Of a DNA stretch of 64,000 nt, positions 47,875-57,997 are shown one piece after another (within the stretch, counting starts at the first letter, position 1; every line of letters begins with the position of its first letter). Source of the stretch: Alphaproteobacteria bacterium (GTDB lineage: Bacteria; Pseudomonadota; Alphaproteobacteria; RF32; CAG-239); NCBI GenBank assembly GCA_015062235.1, contig SUUZ01000001.1, positions 248,001 through 312,000 on the forward strand, read 5' to 3'. Below the pieces are notes generated by a model. That model searched no databases and was not told the DNA's origin. It saw only the letters and a list, made by a program, of their open reading frames with translations. Position numbers and translations under genes: made by a program.

Positions 47875-50574
47875 TTAGGCAGATTTACGGCAGCAACAGC
47901 CACTTTCATTTCCACCAACTGTACGATCAGCACCAAATTTAACTGCAGCTTGAGCAGCAGCCAAACGAGCAACTGGTACACGGTATGGAGAACAAGATAC
48001 ATAATCCAAACCAACTTTATGGAAGAACTCAATTGATTTTGGATCACCACCATGTTCACCACAAACACCCAAGTGAATATTTGCGTTTGTTTCACGACCT
48101 TTACGGCAAGCACGAGCAACCAATTTACCAACACCATCAACATCAATAGAAGCAAATGGATCAGCAACATAAACACCCTTAGCTCTATATTCATCCAAAA
48201 TAGCGCCTGTATCGTCACGGCTCATACCCAAAGTTGTCTGAGTAAGGTCATTTGTACCAAAACCAAAGAATGCAGCAGATTCTGCAATTTCTTCAGCCAT
48301 CAAAGCAGCTCTTGGTAACTCAATCATTGTACCAACGATATAGTTAACAATTGCACCTTTTTCAGCGAATACTTGTTTAGCTGTTGTATCGATAACATCT
48401 TTAACAATATCCAACTCTTTCTTAGAACCTGTTAATGGAACTTCAATTTCAGGAGTTACTTTAACACCTTCAGCTTGGCATTCCAAAGCAGCTTCTAAAA
48501 TAGCACGAGCCTGCATTTCTGCAATCTCAGGATATGTAACAGCCAAACGACAACCACGATGACCCAACATTGGGTTAGCTTCATGTAAAGCAGCTGCACG
48601 TGTCTTAACATGTTCTAATGTTACACCCAATTTATTAGCCAATTCTTGCATCTCAGCTTCTGTGTGAGGCAAAAATTCATGCAATGGTGGATCTAACAAA
48701 CGAACAGTAACAGGTAGACCATCCATAATTTTGAACAAATCTTTGAAGTCTTGCTTCTGGTATGGCAATAATTTAGCCAAAGCCTGACGACGACCATCTT
48801 CATTATCAGACAAAATCATAGCACGCATATCACCGATTCGGTTAGCATCAAAGAACATATGCTCTGTACGAGCCAAACCAATACCTTGAGCACCAAAATC
48901 ACGAGCTGTTTGAGCATCTTTTGGAGTTTCGGCATTAGCACGAACTTTCAATACTCTGATTTCATCAACCCAACTCATCAATTTACCGAAGTTACCTGTA
49001 TTTGTATCAGCCTTAACTGTAGGAATTTCACCTTCAATAATCTGACCTTTAGCACCATCTAATGATACCCAATCACCTTCTTTAATAACGATACCAGACT
49101 TAGTTGTCATAGTTTTGTTAGCATAGTTAATTGTAATATCGCTAGAACCAGAAACGCAAGGAGTACCCATACCACGAGCAACCACAGCAGCGTGAGAAGT
49201 CATACCACCACGAGCAGTAATCACACCTTGAGAAGCATGCATACCACCAATATCTTCTGGAGATGTTTCATTACGAATCAAGATAACTTTTTCGCCTCTG
49301 TTAGCCCAAGCTTCAGCATCTTCTGCATTAAATACTGCACGACCAACAGCAGCACCAGGAGAAGCTGGCAACCCTGTAGCAATAACATTTTTCTTAGCTT
49401 TAGGATCCAACATTGGGTGTAATAATTGGTCTAATTGATCAGCACCAACTCTCATAATAGCTTCTTCTTTAGAAAGCATGCCTTCTTCAACCATTTCAAC
49501 AGCCATCCTTACAGCTGCTGCTGCAGTTCTTTTACCATTACGGCATTGCAACATCCAAAGCTTTCCATGCTCAATGGTAAATTCCATATCTTGCATATCT
49601 TTATAGTGAGCTTCTAATTTATCTCTAACATCAACTAATTCTTTATAGAGGTGAGGCCATTTTTCCTCCAAAGAAGTACCATCACCCTTAGAAGCCATTG
49701 GTTGTGGAGTACGAATACCAGCAACAACGTCTTCACCTTGAGCATTAATCAAATATTCACCATAATAAACATTTTCACCTGTCGCAGGGTCACGAGAGAA
49801 GCAAACACCAGTAGCACAATCATCACCAGCATTACCAAACACCATAGTTTGAACGTTAACCGCTGTACCCCAGTCACCAGGAATATTATTCAATTTACGG
49901 TAAGTAATAGCGCGGTTAGCCATCCAAGAACCAAACACAGCACCAATACCAGCCCACAATTGATCCCATGGATCTTGTGGAACAACTTTACCTAATTTTT
50001 CACCAATAGCTTTATATTGGCTAACCAATTCTTTCAAATCTTCGGCTGTCAAATCTGTATCAGAAACATAACCTTTAGATTTTTTCATATTTTCCAAAGC
50101 TTCTTCATACAAATCAATATCTGCACCTAAAACAACGTCTGAGAACATTTGCAAGAAACGACGATAAGAATCATAAGCAAATCTTTCAGAACCCGAAGCA
50201 TTAGCCAGAGCTTTAACTGTTTCATCATTCAAACCTAAGTTCAAAACTGTATCCATCATACCAGGCATTGAAACTCTTGCACCTGAACGAACTGAAAACA
50301 GCAATGGATTACTTGCATCAGCAAATTTCTTGCCCATAATACCTTCAACATAAGCTACAGCCTGTCTAACTTGATCTTTCAAATCAGCAGGATATGTCTT
50401 ATTGTTGTCATAGTAATATGTACAAACTTCAGTAGTAACTGTAAATCCTGGAGGAACAGGTAAACCAACTGTATTCATTTCAGCTAAGTTGGCACCTTTA
50501 CCACCAAGGAGATTACGCATGCTAGCATCGCCTTCAGCGCTGCCATTTCCAAATGTATAAACCCATTTACTCAT
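47875..50574 (-). CDS. ppdK: Pyruvate, phosphate dikinase
   Basis: LLGGKGANLAEMNTVGLPVPPGFT, GGMTSHAAVVARGMGTPCVSG, GIGLARTEHMFF, FFGFGTNDLTQTTLGMSRDD, LGVCGEHGGDPKSI; AAGGAG SD. Confidence 0.98.
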   Translation of the reverse strand: MSKWVYTFGNGSAEGDASMRNLLGGKGANLAEMNTVGLPVPPGFTVTTEVCTYYYDNNKTYPADLKDQVRQAVAYVEGIMGKKFADASNPLLFSVRSGARVSMPGMMDTVLNLGLNDETVKALANASGSERFAYDSYRRFLQMFSDVVLGADIDLYEEALENMKKSKGYVSDTDLTAEDLKELVSQYKAIGEKLGKVVPQDPWDQLWAGIGAVFGSWMANRAITYRKLNNIPGDWGTAVNVQTMVFGNAGDDCATGVCFSRDPATGENVYYGEYLINAQGEDVVAGIRTPQPMASKGDGTSLEEKWPHLYKELVDVRDKLEAHYKDMQDMEFTIEHGKLWMLQCRNGKRTAAAAVRMAVEMVEEGMLSKEEAIMRVGADQLDQLLHPMLDPKAKKNVIATGLPASPGAAVGRAVFNAEDAEAWANRGEKVILIRNETSPEDIGGMHASQGVITARGGMTSHAAVVARGMGTPCVSGSSDITINYANKTMTTKSGIVIKEGDWVSLDGAKGQIIEGEIPTVKADTNTGNFGKLMSWVDEIRVLKVRANAETPKDAQTARDFGAQGIGLARTEHMFFDANRIGDMRAMILSDNEDGRRQALAKLLPYQKQDFKDLFKIMDGLPVTVRLLDPPLHEFLPHTEAEMQELANKLGVTLEHVKTRAAALHEANPMLGHRGCRLAVTYPEIAEMQARAILEAALECQAEGVKVTPEIEVPLTGSKKELDIVKDVIDTTAKQVFAEKGAIVNYIVGTMIELPRAALMAEEIAESAAFFGFGTNDLTQTTLGMSRDDTGAILDEYRAKGVYVADPFASIDVDGVGKLVARACRKGRETNANIHLGVCGEHGGDPKSIEFFHKVGLDYVSCSPYRVPVARLAAAQAAVKFGADRTVGGNESGCCCRKSA

Positions 50575-50757
50575 GGTAAATATAGCTCCTTTCGTAAGCT
50601 TTTGTTAAAACGTATGTCAAGACCAACAAAAAGCCCCGACACAAAATTGTCGGAGCTAGGTTATATCAACTTTTACGATTCTACAAGAAAAATATGTATA
50701 ATATTATGTTTTTGAACAACTAAATTTCAAAATTCACTACCTCAAAAACAAAAAAAA

Positions 50758-50790
50758 GTGGCTTGAGTTATAAAAACTAAAACCACTCTA
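50758..50790 (-). terminator. Putative terminator of orphan gene 50795-51301
   Basis: AGTGG-TT-AGTT...AACT-AA-CCACT imperfect hairpin, T-run on minus strand. Confidence 0.55.
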
Positions 50791-50794
50791 ACCC

Positions 50795-51301
50795 CTATTG
50801 AGATTGTTTTTTTCTGAAAGCAGTTATACTCTCACGAATTACTGCTTTGTTTGTTATTTGCTGCTCTTTTCTAGCAGCTTCAGCGCTCGCTTTGCATTTA
50901 GCATCCTCTGCACGCTTGAGTTCATCGAAATAGCTCTGCGGTCGAGCTCCGTGCTCCTCCAATAAAGAGGCAAGGTCCGGACTAATCCTTCTAGCTATGT
51001 CTAGAGGTCTAACATTAACAATGCTATAAGCATCATCATAGATGTCCCCTATCCTAACCTTTTCTGGAATCGCCAGATTCAAATTTCCCCCTTGCTGAAT
51101 GTAATCAAAAATCACATCCAGATCCAGTTTACTGTAACTGCATACTTCACCAAGCACCATCTTAAATCTAATCGTATCTAGATCCTTCAATGCTTTCTCA
51201 AACTGCTCTGCAGTAACATTCTTTTCCGCAATCGTCTCATTTTCTGCGCTACTGTTCTTCACGCCGAAAAATCTTTCAAAAAACCTTTTCATAATTTTCA
51301 C
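50795..51301 (-). CDS. Orphan hypothetical protein with a single degenerate ankyrin-like repeat; alternative start at 51292
   Basis: RPLDIARRISPDLASLLEEHGARP resembles one ankyrin repeat; N-terminal RFFGVKNSSAEN shared with 52466-52822. Confidence 0.7.
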   Translation of the reverse strand: MKIMKRFFERFFGVKNSSAENETIAEKNVTAEQFEKALKDLDTIRFKMVLGEVCSYSKLDLDVIFDYIQQGGNLNLAIPEKVRIGDIYDDAYSIVNVRPLDIARRISPDLASLLEEHGARPQSYFDELKRAEDAKCKASAEAARKEQQITNKAVIRESITAFRKKQSQ

Positions 51302-51335
51302 AATAAATATTTAAATAATAAATTTCAAACTTTCA

Positions 51336-52268
51336 CTACAAACTCTTTCCCTTAATCTTTTTAGATAAATTTCTAGCTTTTTTCATTTTTTCTTTGTCAA
51401 TTGTATTTGCAAGTTTTATATAACGAGCTTTAATTTCCAGAGCAAATTTTTTCCAATCAGTATTTTCATCAAAACCTAAGGCATATACATTTTTTCCATT
51501 TTTACGATAAGAGTTGGCAATCTCATCCCAGTTTTCAACACCATTCTTATTGTACAAAATTATCTGCGGTGTATTAGGAAAACACGTCAACATATACCAA
51601 GTATGTGTTCCTGCAATTCCTACTGACATATCAAGCTTGTTATACATATTTAAATATTGGTTATGAGAAACACCTCTAATTCCATAAACATGTCTATCTT
51701 CTTTTTCTCCTGGAACATACATACCAAAATCAATAGCAACATCTTTCACATTCTCAACATCATTAACTTTATGAAAGTGTTGTCCTAAAATATATCGATT
51801 ACCTTCTTCATTCTTAAAAAAATTAAAAGCACTTAATGGAACTGTCTGTTGCTGAGCTGTTATTCCACATTTCCCATCAGAAATAAGCTTTTGAGGAATT
51901 AATAAAATATTTCTAGTGTCACTTTTAATTCCCGCAAATCTTGGTAAATCAGTTTGAATTTGAGGTCTTAATCTAGTTTGTGCAAATCGTTCCCACATAG
52001 TAGCATCAATTCTCTCGTCTAACAATTCCTTACGCCAAGAAATACCCTGCTTTGTAAACTTCTCTCTTTCATCCCATGTTGCAACTTTTATATTAGGAAA
52101 CATAAGAGAAAAACGCTCATATATCTCCATAACCTCTTTTTCAAAATCATCCTCATTATCTTTTTCACTAAAAACTACTGGTTCCTGACTGTAGGTTGCC
52201 GCGAAATTAAGCTCCATAAATGCATGGCCTCCAACTGATGTTACTAAAGCATATTTCTTGTTTTCCAT
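51336..52268 (-). CDS. Hypothetical protein (310 aa), possibly glycosyltransferase-like
   Basis: Intact ORF; MSVGIAGTHTWYMLTCFPNTPQIILYNK suggests glycosyltransferase-like fold; weak. Confidence 0.6.
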   Translation of the reverse strand: MENKKYALVTSVGGHAFMELNFAATYSQEPVVFSEKDNEDDFEKEVMEIYERFSLMFPNIKVATWDEREKFTKQGISWRKELLDERIDATMWERFAQTRLRPQIQTDLPRFAGIKSDTRNILLIPQKLISDGKCGITAQQQTVPLSAFNFFKNEEGNRYILGQHFHKVNDVENVKDVAIDFGMYVPGEKEDRHVYGIRGVSHNQYLNMYNKLDMSVGIAGTHTWYMLTCFPNTPQIILYNKNGVENWDEIANSYRKNGKNVYALGFDENTDWKKFALEIKARYIKLANTIDKEKMKKARNLSKKIKGKSL

Positions 52269-52434
52269 AGCAACCTCACAATTTTCACCCTAACCATAAA
52301 ATAATTATATCATATTTACCCCCCCTCCGCGCAATTCCAGGTAATACGTTGAAAATACACAATATTTTATCAAAAAAAACACCATTCTGAACAATCTAAA
52401 AGGTAACATTATACCGCAAAAAAATAAAAAAAAA

Positions 52435-52462
52435 GCCCGAGTCTTATAAAACTCGAGCTATA
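52435..52462 (-). terminator. Terminator of orphan gene 52466-52822
   Basis: GCcCGAGT-cttataaa-ACTCGaGC, T-run on minus strand. Confidence 0.7.
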
Positions 52463-52465
52463 AAA

Positions 52466-52822
52466 CTACTCATCACACAATCTAGAAAACAAACCTCTAG
52501 TTTCCAAATCGCAACACCATTTGTAAAGAGGAGCACACATATACCACTCATTAGCAACCTTATCGTATCGATAGAAAAAATCATCGTAAGACAACTTACC
52601 ATACTCCTTTTGATAACGTTTTACCAAAACTTTGAGTGTATCATGACGAGCATCACTTAAAGCTTGTGAAATATCAGAGAGTAAAGCATTCTGAGGGGTA
52701 TTAAAAAACTCCTCTTTAGTCTTAACCTTTTCTACAATAGGTTGCTCAACTTTAACCGCCTTCTTCACATTTTCAGTGCTACTGTTCTTCACACCAAAAA
52801 ATCTTTTCCAAAAATCCCTCAT
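52466..52822 (-). CDS. Orphan hypothetical protein (118 aa) sharing N-terminal cassette with 50795-51301
   Basis: Intact ORF; RFFGVKNSSTEN near N-terminus; own promoter and terminator. Confidence 0.7.
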   Translation of the reverse strand: MRDFWKRFFGVKNSSTENVKKAVKVEQPIVEKVKTKEEFFNTPQNALLSDISQALSDARHDTLKVLVKRYQKEYGKLSYDDFFYRYDKVANEWYMCAPLYKWCCDLETRGLFSRLCDE

Positions 52823-52854
52823 ATTATATATTAATTATAATTCATGTAACCATG

Positions 52855-52883
52855 CTTATACCATAAAAAAACAAGCTTGTAAA
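52855..52883 (-). promoter_or_regulatory. Putative sigma-70 promoter TTTACA-N17-TATAAG for 52466-52822
   Basis: minus strand: TTTACA (52883-52878), TATAAG (52860-52855). Confidence 0.6.
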
Positions 52884-52958
52884 TAAATTATTCAAACGAA
52901 AAAATCAGATAAGTCTTCAAAAAGATGAATGGCAAGATTAATAGAAGCAAAAGAAGAC

Positions 52959-53003
52959 GGCTGAAAATTTTAGCGCAGATTTAACCTGTGTTAATTTTCA
53001 GCC
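52959..53003 (-). terminator. Long hairpin, likely ettA terminator
   Basis: GGCTGAAAATT...AATTTTCAGCC (11 bp) with further internal pairing; T-rich on minus strand. Confidence 0.65.
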
Positions 53004-53044
53004 TTTCGCACTTTTTGTGATTAGTATTCCGTTATACAATCTTT

Positions 53045-54724
53045 TTACTGGCGAGTAAGAGTTTTATGCTTGCTCCTATGCGGACGAAGTGCGTCTTCAC
53101 CGAGGCGACGAACTTTGTCCTTTTCATATTCTTCAAAGTTGCCTTCAAACCATTCTACATGACCTTCATCTTCATAGGCAAGAATGTGCGTTGCAAGTCT
53201 ATCCAAAAACCAACGATCGTGCGAAGTAACAAGTACACAACCAGGATATTGCATAATGCCCTCCTCCAATGAACGAAGTGTATCAACGTCCAAATCATTT
53301 GTTGGTTCGTCCAAAAGAATAACATTAGCACCTTTTTTAAGCATTTTAGCCAAATGAACACGGTTACGCTCACCACCTGAAAGTTGACCGACTTTCTTTT
53401 GTTGATCACTTCCTTTAAAATTAAATTGTCCAACATAAGCACGTGACGGAACTTCACCTTTACCAATCTTAATCATATCCAAACCGTCAGAAATTTCTTC
53501 CCAAACATTTTTATCAACAGACAATTCATCACGAGATTGATCAACATATCCCAAATCCACGGTATCACCAAGTCTGATTTCACCACTATCTGGTTGTTCT
53601 TGACCAGTAATCATTCTAAACAACGTAGTTTTACCAGCACCATTTGGACCGATAATACCAACAATAGCCCCTTTAGGAATTTTGAAAGACAAATTGTCTA
53701 TCAACACTCTATCACCATACCCTTTAGTAATATTTTTGGCTTCAATAACCAAATCTCCAAGTCTTTCCGTCATTGGAATATGAATATTAGCTGTCGTAAT
53801 TTTGTCTTTTGTAGACTGTGCCAACAATTCATCATAAGCATTGATACGAGCTTTTGATTTAGCCTGACGAGCCTTAGGATTCTTTTGAATCCATTCTAAT
53901 TCATTGGCTAAAACTTTCTGGCGAGCAGTTTCTTCTCTAGCTTCTTGCTCAAGGCGTTTTTGCTTTTGCTCAAGCCAAGACGAATAATTTCCTTCATAAG
54001 GAATACCTTGTCCTCTATCAAGTTCCAAAATCCAACCTGTAACATTATCCAAGAAATAACGGTCGTGAGTAACCATCACAACAGTACCTTTATAATCTTT
54101 TAAGTGACGTTCTAACCAAGCAACCGATTCGGCATCCAAATGGTTGGTCGGTTCGTCCAACAACAACATATCAGGTTGTTGCAACAACAAACGGCACAAC
54201 GCTACACGACGTTTTTCACCACCTGATAATTTAGTAACATCAGCATCAGATGGCGGACAACGAAGAGCATCCATGGCAATTTCAATAGTACGTTCTAGAT
54301 CCCAACCATTACAAGCGTCTATTCTTTCTTGCAGCTCAGCCTGACGTTCAATAAGTGCGTTCATTTCTTCATCACTCATAGGTTCGGCAAACTTCATCGA
54401 AACTTCTTCAAATTCTTTTAATAAATCTCTAGTTTCACCCAACCCGTCCATAATGTTTTCCATAACATTTTTTGTGGGATCTAACTTTGGCTCTTGTTCC
54501 AAATATCCTACTTTAACACCTTCAGCAGCCCAAGCCTCACCATTAAATTCTTTATCAACACCTGCCATAATTTTTAACAATGTAGATTTACCGGCACCAT
54601 TAACACCTAAAACTCCAATTTTGGCTCCAGGTAAAAACGATAAAGTAATTCCTTTAAATAGCTCTTTTCCGCCAGGAAAAACTTTTGTAAGATTTTGCAT
54701 AACAAATACATATTGTACAGCCAT
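53045..54724 (-). CDS. ettA: Energy-dependent translational throttle protein EttA (ABC-F)
   Basis: Two ABC domains: [83 protein letters not shown]. Confidence 0.96.
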   Translation of the reverse strand: MAVQYVFVMQNLTKVFPGGKELFKGITLSFLPGAKIGVLGVNGAGKSTLLKIMAGVDKEFNGEAWAAEGVKVGYLEQEPKLDPTKNVMENIMDGLGETRDLLKEFEEVSMKFAEPMSDEEMNALIERQAELQERIDACNGWDLERTIEIAMDALRCPPSDADVTKLSGGEKRRVALCRLLLQQPDMLLLDEPTNHLDAESVAWLERHLKDYKGTVVMVTHDRYFLDNVTGWILELDRGQGIPYEGNYSSWLEQKQKRLEQEAREETARQKVLANELEWIQKNPKARQAKSKARINAYDELLAQSTKDKITTANIHIPMTERLGDLVIEAKNITKGYGDRVLIDNLSFKIPKGAIVGIIGPNGAGKTTLFRMITGQEQPDSGEIRLGDTVDLGYVDQSRDELSVDKNVWEEISDGLDMIKIGKGEVPSRAYVGQFNFKGSDQQKKVGQLSGGERNRVHLAKMLKKGANVILLDEPTNDLDVDTLRSLEEGIMQYPGCVLVTSHDRWFLDRLATHILAYEDEGHVEWFEGNFEEYEKDKVRRLGEDALRPHRSKHKTLTRQ

Positions 54725-54795
54725 TTCAATTCAACTCCATAAAAAATTAACTTGCCCAAAATATAAGGGCAAGTTAACACAAAAGCAATCATTTT

Positions 54796-55386
54796 TTATT
54801 TTTTACGTCTTATTCTCTTTGGTGTACTCAAAATTCGTTGTACCCCACTATCCGATTTTTGAGGTCTAATCTGATTCCCTGCTGCCATTGATGCATCCTT
54901 AAATTCAATCTTTTTTATATGACTATTATCTTTGCGATAAATTGAATTAGCTCTCTGGCGAACATTAGACTTTTCATCATAAATCATCGTTGCATCATAT
55001 GGATTTCTAGGAGTCAATATTTGTCCATCAGCCATTTTTATAGTACCATCACCATAAAGAGTAGCCTTAAAAATATCTTGTGCATCAAATCTTTCAATAA
55101 TACTAGCACAATCTGCAAAATTATCTAACTGTTTAGCTACAAACACATCAGCCTTTTCTTCAGTAAAAATTTTTAAAGCTTTATCTTGTAAACTATCATT
55201 AGGCGATTTTGTTAAAATTATAGCCCTAGCTAACAACTCAAAAGCATCATATCTAGACGAACCACACGCCAAACCTTGCCCTGCAACAGCCCCTAAAGCT
55301 CTGGCCTCATCTTCATACGCCATTTGAGCCTTTGCAGGAGTCGTAACACCCAAAAACACTAAAACAACTAACAATTTAATCATCAT
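54796..55386 (-). CDS. Hypothetical secreted protein (196 aa)
   Basis: N-terminal signal peptide MMIKLLVVLVFLGVTTPAKAQ; no recognised family. Confidence 0.7.
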   Translation of the reverse strand: MMIKLLVVLVFLGVTTPAKAQMAYEDEARALGAVAGQGLACGSSRYDAFELLARAIILTKSPNDSLQDKALKIFTEEKADVFVAKQLDNFADCASIIERFDAQDIFKATLYGDGTIKMADGQILTPRNPYDATMIYDEKSNVRQRANSIYRKDNSHIKKIEFKDASMAAGNQIRPQKSDSGVQRILSTPKRIRRKK

Positions 55387-55535
55387 TACACCTCAATTTT
55401 GTTCAATACTAACAAATCCCATAAAAAAAGCAAAAGATAAGTTATTTTTTTACCAAGAATTAAAAATATCTTCTTGACAAGGCAGATTATTTATAATAGG
55501 TTGCACTCAACTTTTAAGATTAAAGGATTAGGAAA

Positions 55536-55661
55536 ATGAAGATTTACAGTTCATTAAAAAGCAAAAAGGTTCGTGATAAGGACTGCCAAATCGTCCGTCG
55601 CAAAGGCCGTATATATGTGATTAATAAGAAAAACCCTAAATTGAAAGCTCGTCAGGGTTAA
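55536..55661 (+). CDS. rpmJ: 50S ribosomal protein L36, short Cys-poor form (41 aa)
   Basis: Manual translation [47 protein letters not shown]; below ORF-track size cutoff. Confidence 0.95.
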   Translation: MKIYSSLKSKKVRDKDCQIVRRKGRIYVINKKNPKLKARQG

Positions 55662-55698
55662 TATGTTTTATTAGGCTTTTTGCTTAAAACCATTTTCT

Positions 55699-55727
55699 AC
55701 CTCTGCTTTTTAGCAGAGGTTTTTTTA
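55699..55727 (+). terminator. Rho-independent terminator after rpmJ
   Basis: ACCTCTGCT-tttt-AGCAGAGGTTTTTTT. Confidence 0.9.
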
Positions 55728-55814
55728 TGTTATTATCTTTTTTAATAATCTTGGAAATCAAATTATTTATACATATAATAATAGAAGTTTAGGTTTGCTA
55801 TATGGAGTTTTATT

Positions 55815-56543
55815 ATGTTACGTTTTTTATTAATAATTACATTAAGTACTATTTTATCTTTCTCTGCACTAGCTCAAGAAACATCTGCTAGCGATGAAAA
55901 TAATACAAATGAAAAACCTGTACCTGCTTGGCAGCCAAACCCTGAACACAACACTGTTTTAGAGGAAATTTCATCAGCTATTGGCGATTCCGCTCTAAAC
56001 AATATCGTAAACTCTGAACAAGTCTTTTGCTATCAAATAGCTAGCAAGCCAGAAAATTATACTGGATACACCCTTGATGGAATGGCAATTGTTGGTTTTT
56101 GTGGTATAATCAACCCTAATTTGCAAACACTTATTAAATCCGAACTTTTAATGAACCCAGATAATATACTTTTCGATGTAACTGAAAATTGCATGATTCG
56201 TCCGCAAATTATGTTGCGTTTTGTTCGTGGTATTGATTCAACCGATATATTATTATCATCACCTTGTCATGCTCTCGCTATCTTCTATGGCGGAAAAATT
56301 TCAGCTTTCAATGCTAAACCTGCAGCTCAAATTATTGACGCAGTTATTGATCCACTAATCAAAAATAAGGTAGAATTTGCTTCGCCTGCTTTATTTAATC
56401 AGTTACTACCTATTGGTGTAGCTCAAACTGAAGAGCAAAAAGCTTTACAAACCAAACGAAATGAACCTATAAAAAATTGGCAAAAAGCTCAAAAAGCAGA
56501 AGAAGCTCGTAAATCTGGTTGGAACAAACTAAAAAGCAACTAA
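55815..56543 (+). CDS. Hypothetical secreted protein (242 aa)
   Basis: Signal peptide MLRFLLIITLSTILSFSALAQ; no recognised family; stop adjacent to pheA. Confidence 0.75.
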   Translation: MLRFLLIITLSTILSFSALAQETSASDENNTNEKPVPAWQPNPEHNTVLEEISSAIGDSALNNIVNSEQVFCYQIASKPENYTGYTLDGMAIVGFCGIINPNLQTLIKSELLMNPDNILFDVTENCMIRPQIMLRFVRGIDSTDILLSSPCHALAIFYGGKISAFNAKPAAQIIDAVIDPLIKNKVEFASPALFNQLLPIGVAQTEEQKALQTKRNEPIKNWQKAQKAEEARKSGWNKLKSN

Positions 56544-56545
56544 AT

Positions 56546-57382
56546 ATGACTAAAATTATTGCATTTCAAGGAACATTCGGGGCATACTCACATTTAGCTT
56601 GTCAAGAAATTTTTCCTAACGATACTTATTTACCTTGTTTTGACTTTTCTAATGCTTTTACTGCTGTTCAAGATGAAACGGCCGATTTTGCTGTTATACC
56701 AATTGAAAACTCAAATGCAGGTAGAGTTGCAGATGTCCATTTTTTACTTTCACAAACACCTTTGTATATAACAGGAGAATATTTTCTTCCAATAAATCAC
56801 CAACTTCTAGGACTTCCTGAAACTAACCTAGAACAAATTACTCAAGTTATTTCTCACCCTCAAGCCCTATCGCAATGCAGTAATTTTCTTAAACAACACG
56901 ACATAAAACCTATTGCTAAAGATGATACAGCGTTATCTTGTCGTATTCTTACTCACACTAAGGATATGACAACCGCTGCAATTGCATCTTCTTCAGCGGC
57001 TCAAATATATGGACTGAAAATACTTGCCCCAAATATCGAAAATTCGGCCAACAATACAACCCGTTTTTTAATTATGTCCAAAAAAAACAATATGTTAGAA
57101 AACAACGGACAGAAATTTATAACATCACTTATATTTACAGCTAAAAATATTCCTGCGGCCCTTTACAAGGCACTTGGATGTTTTGCCTTAAACAATATAA
57201 ATATAACTAAAATAGAAAGCTATATTTTAGACGATAAATTTATTTCAGCTCAATTTTATCTTGAAATAGAAGCTCACCAAAACGATATTACTTTTAAGAA
57301 TGCAATAAACGAATTACAATTTTTTAGCAAAAAATATTCTATTTTGGGCAGTTATCCAGCTCACCCATATCGTTATTTATAA
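56546..57382 (+). CDS. pheA: Prephenate dehydratase (start at MTKIIAFQG)
   Basis: IAFQGTFGAYSHLACQEIFP, FAVIPIENSNAGRV, ACT-like C-terminus NINITKIESYILDDKFISAQFYLEIEAH. Confidence 0.94.
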   Translation: MTKIIAFQGTFGAYSHLACQEIFPNDTYLPCFDFSNAFTAVQDETADFAVIPIENSNAGRVADVHFLLSQTPLYITGEYFLPINHQLLGLPETNLEQITQVISHPQALSQCSNFLKQHDIKPIAKDDTALSCRILTHTKDMTTAAIASSSAAQIYGLKILAPNIENSANNTTRFLIMSKKNNMLENNGQKFITSLIFTAKNIPAALYKALGCFALNNINITKIESYILDDKFISAQFYLEIEAHQNDITFKNAINELQFFSKKYSILGSYPAHPYRYL

Positions 57383-57391
57383 TATGTGCTA

Positions 57392-57997
57392 TTACACTTG
57401 CCTTTTTAAATTATCAATCGACAAATCTATCAATTTATCAAGCGCTTTTTCATCCAAACTATCACTTAGTATTTTCTTGACTAGATCCAACGTCACATCT
57501 GTAACCTTATCTACCACTTCTCTTGTTGCAACATCTTCTGCAGCCTTAATCCGCGCCTTAGCATCTCTTTCTCTTATAGCTATTTCTGCTTCAAGCCTTG
57601 CTAAAGCATTCTTTTTTATAAGCTCAATTTCTTTCTCTGATTTTGCTAAAATATCAGCGGCTTCTTTTTCAGCTCCTCTATACTTACGCTCATAATCAGC
57701 CAATAATTTCTGAGCCTCTTCTTTAAGATTAACAGCATCAGATATTTGTTTTGAAATAGCCCTTGCTCTTTCTTTAGTAAGTTTTCGAAACATACTTACA
57801 AATGGATTAGCAATAACAATTAATGCCAATACAAAAGCCATCGCTACCCAAAATTCTGCCGTAAGATAAAACGGTTCGTTATGAACACTTAATTCATGAG
57901 CTGTTGTCTCTATAACATTAATCACATTCGAAGCCGCATTCAAAACAGCATCTTGCGTAACATCAATAATATCTCTATTCGGTATCGTTTTATCCAT
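57392..57997 (-). CDS. atpF: ATP synthase F0 subunit b
   Basis: N-terminal TM AEFWVAMAFVLALIVIANPFV then long helical charged domain; operon position. Confidence 0.9.
   Translation of the reverse strand: MDKTIPNRDIIDVTQDAVLNAASNVINVIETTAHELSVHNEPFYLTAEFWVAMAFVLALIVIANPFVSMFRKLTKERARAISKQISDAVNLKEEAQKLLADYERKYRGAEKEAADILAKSEKEIELIKKNALARLEAEIAIRERDAKARIKAAEDVATREVVDKVTDVTLDLVKKILSDSLDEKALDKLIDLSIDNLKRQV

Noticed and set aside
47868-49995. Many plus- and minus-strand ORFs inside ppdK (48052, 48859, 49192, 49435, 49651 +; 47868 -)
   Set aside because: Overlap a high-confidence PPDK reading frame; Ser/Thr/Asn-rich shadow translations with no RBS or family resemblance.
53066-54344. ORFs antisense or out of frame within ettA (53066 +, 53155 -, 53537 +, 54144 +)
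   Set aside because: Shadow ORFs of a well-supported ABC-F gene.
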